This document shows positions 31,701-43,326 of a stretch of 64,000 nt of DNA, one piece after another. Under the pieces are notes generated by a model. It was given only the letters and a program-made list of their open reading frames with translations. It was not told where the DNA came from and did not search any database. This DNA is from Malurus cyaneus samueli (Eukaryota; Chordata; Aves; Passeriformes; Maluridae): positions 46,863,564 to 46,927,563 of the forward strand of contig CM019236.1 in NCBI GenBank assembly GCA_009741485.1, written 5' to 3'. The translations under genes were made by a program, and so were the position numbers. Position 1 is the stretch's first letter. Every line of letters starts with the position of its first letter.

Positions 31701-34700
31701 GTACATAAACTCTTCTGAAGTAGAGATAAGGACCAAGTCATTGACCCTGGTAGAGAATTCTGAAAATAATTTTTGATTGAAATCAGAAGGGAAGGACATC
31801 TCAGGGTTGTTACAAATTTATTTTATTTTGTGTCTTAATCAGCTCTTGGTTTTGGTCTGCATGTGTTTGCTGAGGGCCATTTCCTTAGTCATATTGATAA
31901 CCAAGCACTTGTGATTATTTGTTATTAAAATGTGATGGGTGCAGGAATATCTGAGAGACCTATGCAGACCTGCACCTTGGAGCCAAGCTAGCATGTCCTC
32001 ATGGGCTCTCATTTACTTTCCTTTTGCTTTACAAACTTCAGTAGTACTGGAAAGAACTGAACTCAGATCACAAGATTCTGGTTGGGCCCAGAGGTTAACT
32101 TTGCCCAAATCCCTCAGGCTCTGTAAGACCTATAGTGACTATCAGTTGGTGTCAGGGGTGTTATGAGCAGAGGTTACCTCTGTATGAAGAATGATTTGTG
32201 CTGCCACTGTAAACTGTTGTGGCTAGGAAACAGTTTGACCTGGTTATGCAGCTCAGCAGCTCCTTCTGCCTGTGCTGGTGCCTGTGGATAAAACAGGTGT
32301 TTTTCTACCCAGAGACAGTCTTTGTTGAGCTTTCCTGTATGCATAACATTACTTGTGAGATTAGCTTTATGTCTCTGCATTAATCTAAACCTTGGGATAG
32401 CAGCTCCAACCCTAAAAAGGATGTTTTTGATTTTCACACCCACCCTCCTCCCTATGATGTGCCATAAATTTGTATTCACCTTGTTGCAGGATCTTGGGGC
32501 CACCGAAAGTTTATGGGGTTTGAGAGGAAAAAGTGGTGGAGGGGTGCCAAACACATATAAAGCCACTTTTGGCTCAGTAAGTCCCTGAGCTGCCAACAAG
32601 AAGAGGCTATGAAGCTTCCCTTCTTCATCCCTTTTTGGTCTGGGTGGTGTTGGGCTGGCAGGATGTATACCTTCATATGCTGTGGCTAAGCCCTGTATCC
32701 TGGCATGCTGCCCTGGTAAGAGGCACTACTGGGGAGGTTGTTTCTGGGTTAATGTTTAGTCTAAATTTGAGCTTCTCATCCAGGGTGAAGGTGAGAGCTG
32801 AGGGGCGAGGCATTTTCCATGGGTGGGATGCAACAACACCTGTAGCAGGAGCTTTACCACTGAGCTGAGCTTCTCTTCCAGTTTGCAGGCAGGGCAATCT
32901 CCTGCCACTGTCACAGACACAAAGCCTGGGGCTTGTTCCGTTCCCATTTAAAGCTCACTTGTGGCCTGAGACAATGCTGAGGCTCCTCCAGCCGTCTCCC
33001 AGTGCTGAGAGCTCCTTTACAAAACATTAGCTTTGTCTGGTCTAGAGACATGCCAAGTGCAAGAAGACAAACCACTTTCCCGTGACAGAACCACAGTGCT
33101 GGAGCTGATATAATATGCCATCTGAGTAATTTAACCGTGTTCCTGGAGCTCAGTGAGAGGCTGTGGCCTGCACTGAGATGCTAAATCATGAAATTATCTC
33201 TGTGCTTTTTACTCAACCTCAGGAACTCTCCAGGGAGAAAACAGTGCACCAGGTTAGTCAGTGGCAGAGAAGGTATCCCTAACCATGACACATTTGGGAT
33301 GAGAAGTCTCTTGTTTTGCTGCAGCCAGATGTTTGCTTTGGGTACATGGTCCACTACCATTGAGACAAAGTCCTTATTTTTCCTTGTTATTAAATGACAG
33401 CTTCCTGCCAAGTGCAAAGTCTGCCTTAGAGACTCCAGCTATTGGATCTGTATCTGCTCTGGTTTTGAACTTAATTTTCATGATACAAAACCTCTGGCAC
33501 ATTCTGGTGTCAAGCTCTTGGAAGCTTAGAGCCTTGGAGCAGTATCTAGGGTAAGTAGAATTGAATTTCAAGCCCTCTTGTGATACCAAAATTTGCCATA
33601 TAAAAACTATCTAACACAGTTTTGAGCATTAAAAAACAGCATTCTTTATTGCAGTGCACTGATCACTCAGAGCTTCCTTCCCCTCATAGAGTGCCCCAAA
33701 CATTGGTAAATGTTTAAAACTGTGAGTTTTTATCATAAATGCTGCTGACACATTCATTGGCTATCTCTGTTCACTTGATGTATGTGTATTACTTTATTTA
33801 ACATAGTTTCACCCTTTATTTGAAGTCTTTATATGGTTCATTGGAGTTTGTCTTCAATTCTGGTGTCTTTTTCAGGTGGCTGTACCTCGACTCCCATTTT
33901 GAGTAAGAGCAATGTTGTTGCTTTGCATAACTCCTGTTTTGTCACCCTTGCAAAGCTGAGCTGGCATCCTGCTTGCGTTTTGCATGACTTGTTTTTTCTT
34001 CTTCTCCAAGGCTACATTGTTCCCTTTATTTGGTAAGAGTAAAATGTTGTACGGTTCTACTGTCCTTATAATTTGAGAAAAAAATAGTATGCAGTCCAAT
34101 ATCATAATTCCCTGCTGAAAAAAAAGCCTGTATTTTTTATTTTGTAAAGTGATTTTATTAGGAGACAGGTATTGTTCATTGGTAGCATTTTGCAAGGAGG
34201 AAAAGTTCCAAAACAAAACTGAAACCAATTGATACTTTTTGCTGCATCTTCCAGAAGCTGGCTTCCTTCCGTCTCTTCTCATCCACTTCTGCAAATTCTC
34301 CATGCCAGTCAGGATCCTGCTCCCAGGGAGCTGTGCCAGCTAGTTGAGGTGCTTCATCCATTGCTGTACAGACAGCATGAATGTGGCCATGCTGATGTAG
34401 CTCCTGCAATGCAAACCAGCAGCAATAGGTGCTGGCTCTGCTTTTCTAGCAGCTTGCCACAGGTTGAGATTGTGTACATGGTTTCTGGCTAATAGTGGTT
34501 GTGTTCTGCACTGCTGTCAGGCTCCCCTTCATATGGTAGAGGTAGCATTCCACTTTTCATTATTTTGCATGGGCCATGAAGAGATGTTCCGGTGGGACAT
34601 CAGCCTGCCTCTGGCACAATTTTGGCACCTAATGGTGTAGGTTGATAGAGTTACACAACATGCTGCTCCAACTTCTGCTGCTGGATCTCAACCGAAAGCA

Positions 34701-36599
34701 CTAACATCGCTGCTGAAGGCCCCTTACACAGCAGAAGAAGTGTTGTGTGGCCATGCGCTTTGCCACAAGCCACTTCTGTGGACAGAGGCTGTCAGCAGCA
34801 CAGTTGCTCAACAGGCTCTTACTGCTGGATGACCAGTTGAGAAGTCCCAGGGAAGGAGATAGAGAGTAGCATTCACACCAATCACCATGGACAGCCCAGT
34901 CCCAGTTCTAGACTGCAAAGGGGACTGGGGAGGAATACCGTTCACTTTGTCAGCACCTAAACCAGCTCAGGAATGGCACTTGCACATGACTAGCACAGGC
35001 AGATGCCTACAGTGGACAGGACTGTAGGCAGAAGAAACCTTTCCCCCCAGTAATCCTAAACAAAAACATCTTTGTCACTCTGTCAGTCCTGCATGCAATC
35101 TCCTACAGCTTAATCACAGCTGGAGCACGTGTGGTGAAAGGAAGCACTGGAGATCATCTGTGCATCAATATCTGACCTGTCTCGTACTTCTCTATGGTTA
35201 ACATGGGAGCACACACTGCAGGGGTCCAGAGGGGTACCAGAAGCCATCTCAATTCCTGTAGGCAGGACAGGCTCAGGATAGCTGCTGCATTAATGTTCAC
35301 AATTCGTGTCCACAGGAATTCCTCCCTGTGCTCCATCCTGGACATTGCTCCTCAACAGCTGTATGGTGGTATATATACTAAAGTGTGCCAGTCCCTTGGG
35401 ATGTGCCAGGCTGGCACCTGCTAGTGAAGGATAAAGATATTAGGGGCTGCTGTTTGAATCTGAAATTCTGCTCAACACTGTTGAAGAATTCAGTGTATCT
35501 GCTCTTTTCAAGGGCATAATTTTCCTTCTCCAAAGGGAATTTCGGTATCCTGACAGGCATGCTGACTTCACATGCAGTGTCCGCTTTTACTAGAGTTAAG
35601 GTTTGTAGTGAGGAAGTGGTCACTGGGTTGGTGATCTCCCCTTGATGGAATTACCTTTCAGGGAAGGACACACACAGTTCCTGCCTCACTGTCTGAGCAC
35701 TGTCAGCTGTTCTTACTGCTCTACTGATTTCAGTCTCTGCTATCTTGCCTGTTGTTTCCTCAGTTGCTTCAGTTGAGAGTGTTTGAGATATTTTTTGGAA
35801 GGGTTCATGTGGCCTCCATCCTCTCAGTCTTTACCAAAATCTGCTGAGGTTGATATACAGCTCCTTGATAAATAGTACAATTGGTAACAGCATCCAACCT
35901 ATCATTTGGACACATTTGCTTTTCTGTTTGGTCCCTTACACTGATCTGCAGCATCTCACTTGAGCAGGACACTGAGTCTTACAGTCTTGTCACAGCTGCT
36001 GGCTCAGCTCAGGGCTGCCTCTGCTACTCACAGTGTGGTGGGGCTAAAGCATGTAGATGAACTATCTGTCTCAGATTCTGATTAATCAGACAGGACCAGA
36101 GCAGTGTTAGTTGAGGGACTCACCTGGCCAGAGAAACCTCCTCTGCCATTTATCTTGGGCATCACTGCCTACTTACCAAGTTCCTCATTCAGGGCACCAG
36201 AGAGGTTTGTAGTTGTAGTTGTAGCTGCCAAGGTACCAGCTGACCCCAAAGTCAGAGTATGAACTCTGTGAGAAGCTTTCTAAAGCCACTTGCCATCAGA
36301 AAGGGCCCTACAGCTTTAAGCTAGTGTCTCTCCATTTGCCAAGGACTGCTGAGACAGCCAGAGGCTGCCAGCTAAGGCTGGCACATTCATACGTGTTGCA
36401 GGGATGTGTGCAGTGCTCATGATGAGCGGTACCTGGTGGTCGCGCTGAGGATACGGCACAGCGCGCCCATCTCCTCAAAGCTGAGCCAATGCAAGGCCCG
36501 TGGTACCCTCTCTGCAAGTGATGGCAAAGTCCCCGATGCTGTCAGGTCCGTCTTGTAGGAGGATGGCGCACCCACCCTTCACCATGTGCCTCCAGGTAC
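31701..36599. other. Intergenic stretch without supported genes
   Basis: About 4.9 kb of ordinary-composition DNA. I found no exon with family resemblance, no clear repeat and no structured RNA. A minus-strand frame at 34,176-34,409 is the only protein-like candidate and is not recognised. Confidence 0.6.
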
Positions 36600-37510
36600 A
36601 GACTCGGGGACCCACCAGAGGGGATGGTGACGGTGAATAGCGCACGTCGGCCGGGGTGGGCTGGCTCCCAAGCCCAGGGTAGCGGAGAGGCGCTTGAACA
36701 CCTAGCCGTGGTTGCGGAGGGGCTCTCCCTGCCACAGCGCTGGGGCACACCCTCGCTAGCCACGGCAGGTTGCGCCCAGGGGCCGAGCACCGCCCCGAGA
36801 AGGCCCCGCGGAGCTCTGCGGGCCAGCGGCAGCCCCGGTGCCGGCGGCACCTCCGGCTGCGGGCGCGGCGCTGGGGGCGGGCCGGGGGACCGCGGGCGGG
36901 CCGGCCGGCTGGCGCGGCGCGGCTCCCGTGCGCACGTCTAGACCCCCGCCGCCAGCGCAAGGTACGAGAGCGCGGGCGGTGATGCGGGAATGGGCCGGGA
37001 CACCCGCGGGCGCGGCCGGCACAGGCACCTGCCGCAGCTCGGGGCCTGCGAACGCCGCGGTCCGGGGAGCGGGGGGAGCGCCCGTTCTGCCCGCTTCGCG
37101 CGGGGGTGCCGCAGCTCCTGCCGGCCCCACCCCGCTTTGTGCGGAGCTGGGCCGCCGCCCGCAGCCGCGGGGGCACCGACGGCCGGGGGATGCTTTGGCC
37201 GCCCGGTGCCGCGGCTCTTGGGCATCCCCCGGTGCGTGCGGCGAGAGCGGGGCGTTCCCTCTGGCCGAGGTCGGGGCAGCCGGTGCTGGTCGCGCCCTCG
37301 GCGGGCAGGGTTCTCGCTCCCCTGTAGCTCCGGGTTGTTACTGCAGCGAGCTGCCGGCAGGATTTTCTGCGGGGTGTGGCGGACCGGCAGCCGGCCCGCG
37401 GCCGGAGGCCTCCGACCCGGGGTCTGCGGGCAGCGGTGCGCGGAGCAACAGGGCTCCTTGCCGACCCGAGCCATCCTGCTGCCCGGTCGGGAAGGATGCG
37501 CCTCCTGCCA
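36600..37510. promoter_or_regulatory. Strong CpG island, probable promoter of an unidentified gene
   Basis: About 0.9 kb is extremely GC-rich and CpG-dense, with several GGGCGG/CCGCCC-type elements. This is typical of a housekeeping or broadly used vertebrate promoter. A plausible plus-strand donor is GCGCAAG/GTACGA near 36,960. In human the next gene downstream of TBC1D2 in its transcription direction is CORO2A, so this could be its 5' end. No CORO2A coding exon appears in the following 26 kb, so the direction and gene are unproven. Confidence 0.6.
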
Positions 37511-39695
37511 GCCCTTCTGGCCGGTGCCGCTGCTGGCACGGTTTGGCATCTGTATAACTTTGCTTATTATTTATAGAGAAGCCTCATCTGTAGCTGTGTG
37601 TGTGAGGGGTTGAATTGGCCTTTTTTTTTTTTTTGCTTGGCCTAGGAAATTTGGGAGCTTGATGTCAGGGCCGGTCTCATCTTGCAGAGCATGATGACAG
37701 GCACGTAAATGACTTTCTGGCGGCGTGGTATCCTGGTGTGAGTTCCCACTTCAGGACAAGTCCTTGAAGGGGTCTTATTTTCAGCTTTGGAGGATTGCTT
37801 CTTCTGCGGGTCTGGCTTTGATGCTGTAGCTCTGTCAGGGGCCAAGACAGGGTATTGCAAAGGGTTGTGTGACAAACAGCACTTTGGAGACCGATGGCCT
37901 GCAGAGGCTAGCTATGTGCAGTGTCTGAGCACATTGTTGGCTTTGCAGGTAGTAGTGCCCTCCTTGTCTTGCTCTGGAGCATTCTGTCTGCTCCCGATTC
38001 CCACCCCACCCTGCCCCAGCTCCGTTCACTTATACTTTCTAAGAAGACACTGTGCTGCAGTCCTTGTAAAGGTAATTTACCTGGACGGGCTTAGCCTCTT
38101 TTGGCCCCTTGGGTGCTCAAGGGAAGTGATTTCCGAGGAGGATTCAGGGAACATTTGGGAGAAGGTTGGCTGATGATTGCCTTTAAGCTTCCCAGTGCAT
38201 GCTCTCCAGTGGGTTAACAAAGGAGCAGCTTGTGTAGCCCTGCTGTTCCCTTTGTTCTTCCTCTGGCTGTGCCCTCTTTGGAGAGCTCTGATCTCTCCTG
38301 GTTTGATCAGAGATAGGGAGTGACTGATGGAGACACCAGGGAGTTCATGTTTTGGTTGTAAGCAGGAAACTCTTGAGCTTTAGGAGGCAGGATAGAGTTG
38401 CTTCTTAGAGACAAGGGAAGAAGGAGGTGTTTGCATCTGTGCTGATGCTGTTTGGTGAATTATCATTATGACATTTAGTAATATAGTTTCAACGAGAAGT
38501 ATTTCCAATTCATTCAATCTGTTTGTAGCAGCACATCAAAGTCCACTATCTCTGTAGTCATAGACCTAGGAAACGTGACACCCACGTACTGGTGATGTTT
38601 GGACAAAGAACCAGACAATTCTGCTGCCTGTACCCCACTTCTGCTCTAAGACATCCTGACCCCTCTTCCTCTGAGGCAAAGCACCTGAGTGTGCCTGTTT
38701 TGCAAGTCTGGGGGTGAGACAGAGACCCCTGGCCTCAGTGTGGCAGCTGCACCTGCCTGGCCAGCAGCACGGATCATCTCCATCCCGTTGATCTGGCTGT
38801 GTCTGTGTGCAGGTGGATTTCCCGGTAGCAGGTCAGGGTATCTCCGGATATGATATGTTTCTCATTCTCTTTTTCTGCCTGGGCAATTTCTGCCTGTCTT
38901 TCAAGTATGCTGGTTTGTCCCCTCTGAGCAAATTTTTCACTATGCAAGTGTCAGTAATGGACAATATTTTTCCGTTCCCGTGTCTGCTGCATTTGTTAGT
39001 AGCTGGATAATGAGTGGATTTTCTGTTGCCTGAGTCTGTGGCAGCTTTCTGTGAGTCTCTTTCTAGGCGGGTTGGCATTGGGCAGGCTGCTGTCTCTGGA
39101 GCAGGTTTGTGGTGCCTCTGCAAAGGCAGTTCTCTCTTGCCTGTGGGCTGTCTGGACTGCCAGATGCCTAAATGTTGTGTGGGCTGTGTTTTGAGGATGG
39201 ATGGCTGGGTACAGAGCAGGTCACTGTGCTGTAAGCCTCAGGTGCCCAGGCACTAAATGTTACAGAGGCTTAGGGAGAGAACTGAAGGCTTTGGCATATC
39301 CCAGAAAAAAAGGTGATGCTTTCAGTGAGAGGCAGTTGCTTTGGGGGCAAACTAAGGTATATTTTATGTCTGACCTTGCAGGCTCCTCATAAATTGTGGT
39401 CAGTTTGCTGCTTCTGACATTTTCATTTTCCTTGACCCACACTGCATAGTATGAAGTCTTTATCTCACCTTGTTAGTCATGATTTCCCTGGCAGGGATTT
39501 TGAAGGGAAAACTCTTGAGAAGTGGGTCGTGACAAGGTATGACAGAGACTCTGTGAAGAAACAGGGTGAAGGGAGACTGTCCCAGATCATTTCCCACATC
39601 CACTCTTGGCTGATTCAAGGGGACTCAGCAGGTCCATAATGGCCACACCTGTTCTCCACTCTCATAGGAAAGTTTGCTTGAAGTGTTTGCTCAAG

Positions 39696-39709
39696 AAAAA
39701 AAAAAAAAA
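39696..39709. repeat. Poly(A) run of 14
   Basis: Run of A followed by A-rich sequence (CAAAACCACAAAACC). No retrocopy was recognised upstream. Confidence 0.85.
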
Positions 39710-42700
39710 CAAAACCACAAAACCCAGCACCTTATCTGAATATTCCCATATTCCAGTTATTAGCACCAGTGTTCTTACAGCTGACCAGTGGGCTGTCTGG
39801 GTGGCCAGTGGGCTGATTGGGTGGCTACTTCAGACCGTGCTACTAAACAGCTGCTCAGAGCCAAGGGCGTCCCTGGTGAGGCTGGGCAGCAGCTGTGCTT
39901 TGAAACAGATGTGTCTGGGCACCTCTTGATGCACAACCGGAGCACAGACAGTCTGGACTCTTGCCCCCGTGGCAGGAAGACACCGGAGTGACGGTGTGGT
40001 GAGGTGTTTGATATGCAGTCATTATGTGGCTTCCCGTAAGTGCACGTCGAGCTGCTCTGGCTGCGGAGCTGACTGAGGCGAGCAGCCTGCAGCACACTGC
40101 AATTACGCTGACGCGCCTCCTGCCTCTCCTCGGGAGAAACAGGAAAGACCTTTACATCATCCAGGAGGCTGCATTGGCTGAGGGATTTTGATACTCACAG
40201 GGTTATACCGGCTTGTAAGTAGAAGCCAGACTGGCCTAGAATTTATAGGGATTTCCCCTCTGTGGTATTACAGGCTTGCTAGCAATTGCCCATTTTGAAA
40301 ATACACCCTGCAGGGCTCTGTTAGTGTAATGCTGTTGCTTACTATTTCGACAGCAATTTGAAATTTACAAATAGGACATTCTGACCCTCAGCCAAGTAAA
40401 ACCCTTTCTAAAACTTGGAGACATGCCGCTGCCAAGGGTAGGACCAATAATAGTGTGCAGCTCCAAACCCTGTTCTCTCTTCCCTTGTTGACCTGTTCTC
40501 TGCTCTGCTTCACAGAGTTTCAGATTTTCCAGAGCAGTGCCCAAAGTTTGGCCTCTCTATCCCTCTTTCTTCTGAGTATCCTTCAGGGCTCTGGTTTGTT
40601 GAAGGGTTTCATTCCAGTCTGGTGAATCCCCTGCTCTTTTTCTCTGTGCCAAGAAACATGGATGTACCTGCGGAGAGGAACTTGCAACCGATGACTCTGC
40701 ACTATCTCTCGCCCTGTGCGGGACAAAGTCACCTAGGAAAATGATAAGGAAGACAAAGCAGTAGAAAATCCCAGCAATTGTGGTATTTTTATCACTGAGA
40801 TTAAGACAAAGTTCATGAAAGCTGATAAGATATCTTCCAGGAAAGCAGGAGAGGCCAAACTCCATCTTGTTCTTCCTCCTGCAGTTCTGGGAGCTGTGCT
40901 TAAACAGGAGGAGGCAATGCTGGGGGAGAGCTTCTCCCAGAAAGAGGTGACTGAGCAAGGCTGTCCATGTCAGGCTTGCATTAATAAAGGAAATATGAGC
41001 CTCGTGGCTTGAGCTTGTACATAGAGTAGAGCAGGGGCAGTCAGAAATAAAGGTGCAGGGAGGAGCCAAGGCAAATACTGGGCTTACTCCCAAGAGCAGA
41101 AATTAATCAGTCCTTGCTCCACAAATAACATGATTGAAACTCGCCTTGCAGAGCACCTGTGAAAAGGGCTGAAATCCTCCTTGGGAGAGTCTGAAATCTC
41201 TGAATGCCATCCCAGGTTTTCTGGGAACCAACAGCAGGGTGCATGAGAAGTGCTTGTGGACAAGTGCTTTTCCTCAGACACGGCTCTCCCTCTGGGCTGG
41301 GATGTGGACTGATGCAGCAGGCGAGCGGGAGCATGTGCAAGCACAGGTCTGGGAGCAGCGGATCTTTCCCGATACTGTCTGTCCTACCCCAGCCTCACCT
41401 GTGTCCTGTTTAGCCAGGGAGTGTTAGTGCACAGGACGTTTGCCAGTGTGCCAAAAGGATCCCTGAAGGGCTGCCCTTGAATGCCACCCGGTGTAATTGT
41501 CACACCATTGACGTGTGTTGAATCCTGGTAGCGCCACAGCTCTTCTCCTGCCTGTGGAGTTTTTCTTTCTGGGCTGCAGCAAGTTTGACTCTGCCAGTGC
41601 TGTTCAGCTATCAGCCACCTTTCACATGGATACACTGAGGTTATTTCAAATCAGTTATTTAAATCAGTGTTTCACAGTGTTTTCTCTAAGCAAGAACACA
41701 CACAAATCTTGAAAAATGTAAACCATATTGCCTTAGAAAAGCATAGCTACCACTTTGCCTGTATTGCTGGCACAGTTGCAGTGCTCGTTTCTAGGAAGCC
41801 TCACACTGATGTTTTTAGGAACACTGCCTTAACATGAGTGATGCCAGGAAGGACCAATCTTCCAGGTCATCCTCTGGTTTCTTCCATTCTATCCGCCCCC
41901 TAAAAGGAGCCTGTGCTGGCAACAAAATTGCAGGGTAATAGGCACAGAGAATCCAGGCAGCTCTTTAATTGCAAGAGACAATTAGAAGAAGTCAAAGATT
42001 GTCTTGCTAACATCTACTTAAATGTAATTAGCTCACATTATTTTTCTCTGCCATTTTCTCTAATTTAATTTGAATACCAAAACGCACACGTAGAGGAACA
42101 AAAACAAAATCAGAATAGCATAGCTCCAAGTTCCTGCTCTTGTAATGTTCAGCTTCTACACACAGAGGCTCTTTTCCTTACAGCCAGGGAGGATCAGAGT
42201 CTGTGTTCTGACCCCTCCTGCCTGTGGTCGTAGCTGTGGTTCATGTTTCTTTTTGAATCTGCAAAAGGTCTTTATGTCACTAACTGATGCCCGAGTCTTA
42301 ATTGAAAAGATTGATTTTGCTAATGATAGCCTGGTATTCGACATCTTCCATAGAAATCAATTGGAATTCAGTGTCTCACAGTTTTAAAAATAATGGCATT
42401 TATTTAAAGGCTCAATAGGGATTGAAGGGTTTGACTTTACAGCTCCTTGCATCTATTTGAGGCTCATGCCCTTGCCATACATTAATGTATTGAGCAGTAG
42501 TTCTGGGTGTGAGTCATCTCTCTATGAGATTTTACAGGAAAGTTGACCCTTTTGTCTTTCTTGGTGTCCAGGTTGTATTTTGGTGAACTCTCAGTTTCTG
42601 TGGAATTGAAAATATCAGTCTTTATAGGTAATGCATTCTTCAGGCAGGCCGATAAACCACAATGAGAGCCCGTAGCTGGAAGCAGAAATTATTATTTGAC

Positions 42701-43280
42701 AAAATAATAAGGCAGTTGTGTTTTTAGCTGCAAAGAGGAGGAATCGTGGGAAGAGCTTCCCAGGATGATGCATTGATAGAAACTTGAGCAGGATGATCTG
42801 AATAATGTCACTCTGTGCAGACAGCAGTGTTCTCTGGAAGCAGGTGACATCTCTCAGTCTGTCATTAGCCAAACAGCAGCTGGCCTCCTACAGAAATTTC
42901 TTTCCCCAGCTTGTCACCCCTAGAGCATCCCTTCTCACAGAGGGCATACATTTCTCTCTTCAAGCTCTCAGCATGTTCTGCTGGACTTTGCCTTTAGGGT
43001 CCCACAGTGGTATCCTTGTTCTCTAACACCACATCTAACTTTCTCTCCTGAGTTTTGTTTCATGGTCGCTGGAGGGATGACAGGGTTGCTGGAGTTTGAA
43101 GACAGGAACCTGTTTGAAGACAGGCGGTTTTCTTGCCTGTAGTACCTTCACCTCTGGAGATTTTCAGAATTCATGTGAATAATGCCATGAAAAACCTGGC
43201 CTGACTTCAAGGCTGACTCTGTTTTGACTGGAAATTTGTGCTGTGAACCATCATAGGTCTCTTGTGCCTGTGATTCTGTC

Positions 43281-43326
43281 ATGATATTAGGAGCAAAAGC
43301 CTGGTAATGATATTAGGAGTTAAAGC
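43281..43326. repeat. Imperfect tandem duplication (20 of 26 bp)
   Basis: ATGATATTAGGAG followed by an AAAGC end occurs at 43,281-43,300 and again at 43,307-43,326, with two mismatches. Confidence 0.75.

Noticed and set aside
34176..34409. Minus-strand 77-codon frame with a protein-like stretch (EQDPDWHGEFAEVDEKRRKE)
   Set aside because: It looks less random than most frames, but I recognise no family and see no splice sites, promoter or poly(A) tail to make a gene or a retrocopy. It was left unannotated.
36475..37539. A 354-codon minus-strand open frame, the longest in the window, and overlapping plus-strand frames of 207 and 239 codons
   Set aside because: They lie in a CpG island where stop codons are rare by composition. 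The translations are low-complexity A/R/G/P with no family resemblance, and all frames on both strands are open at once.
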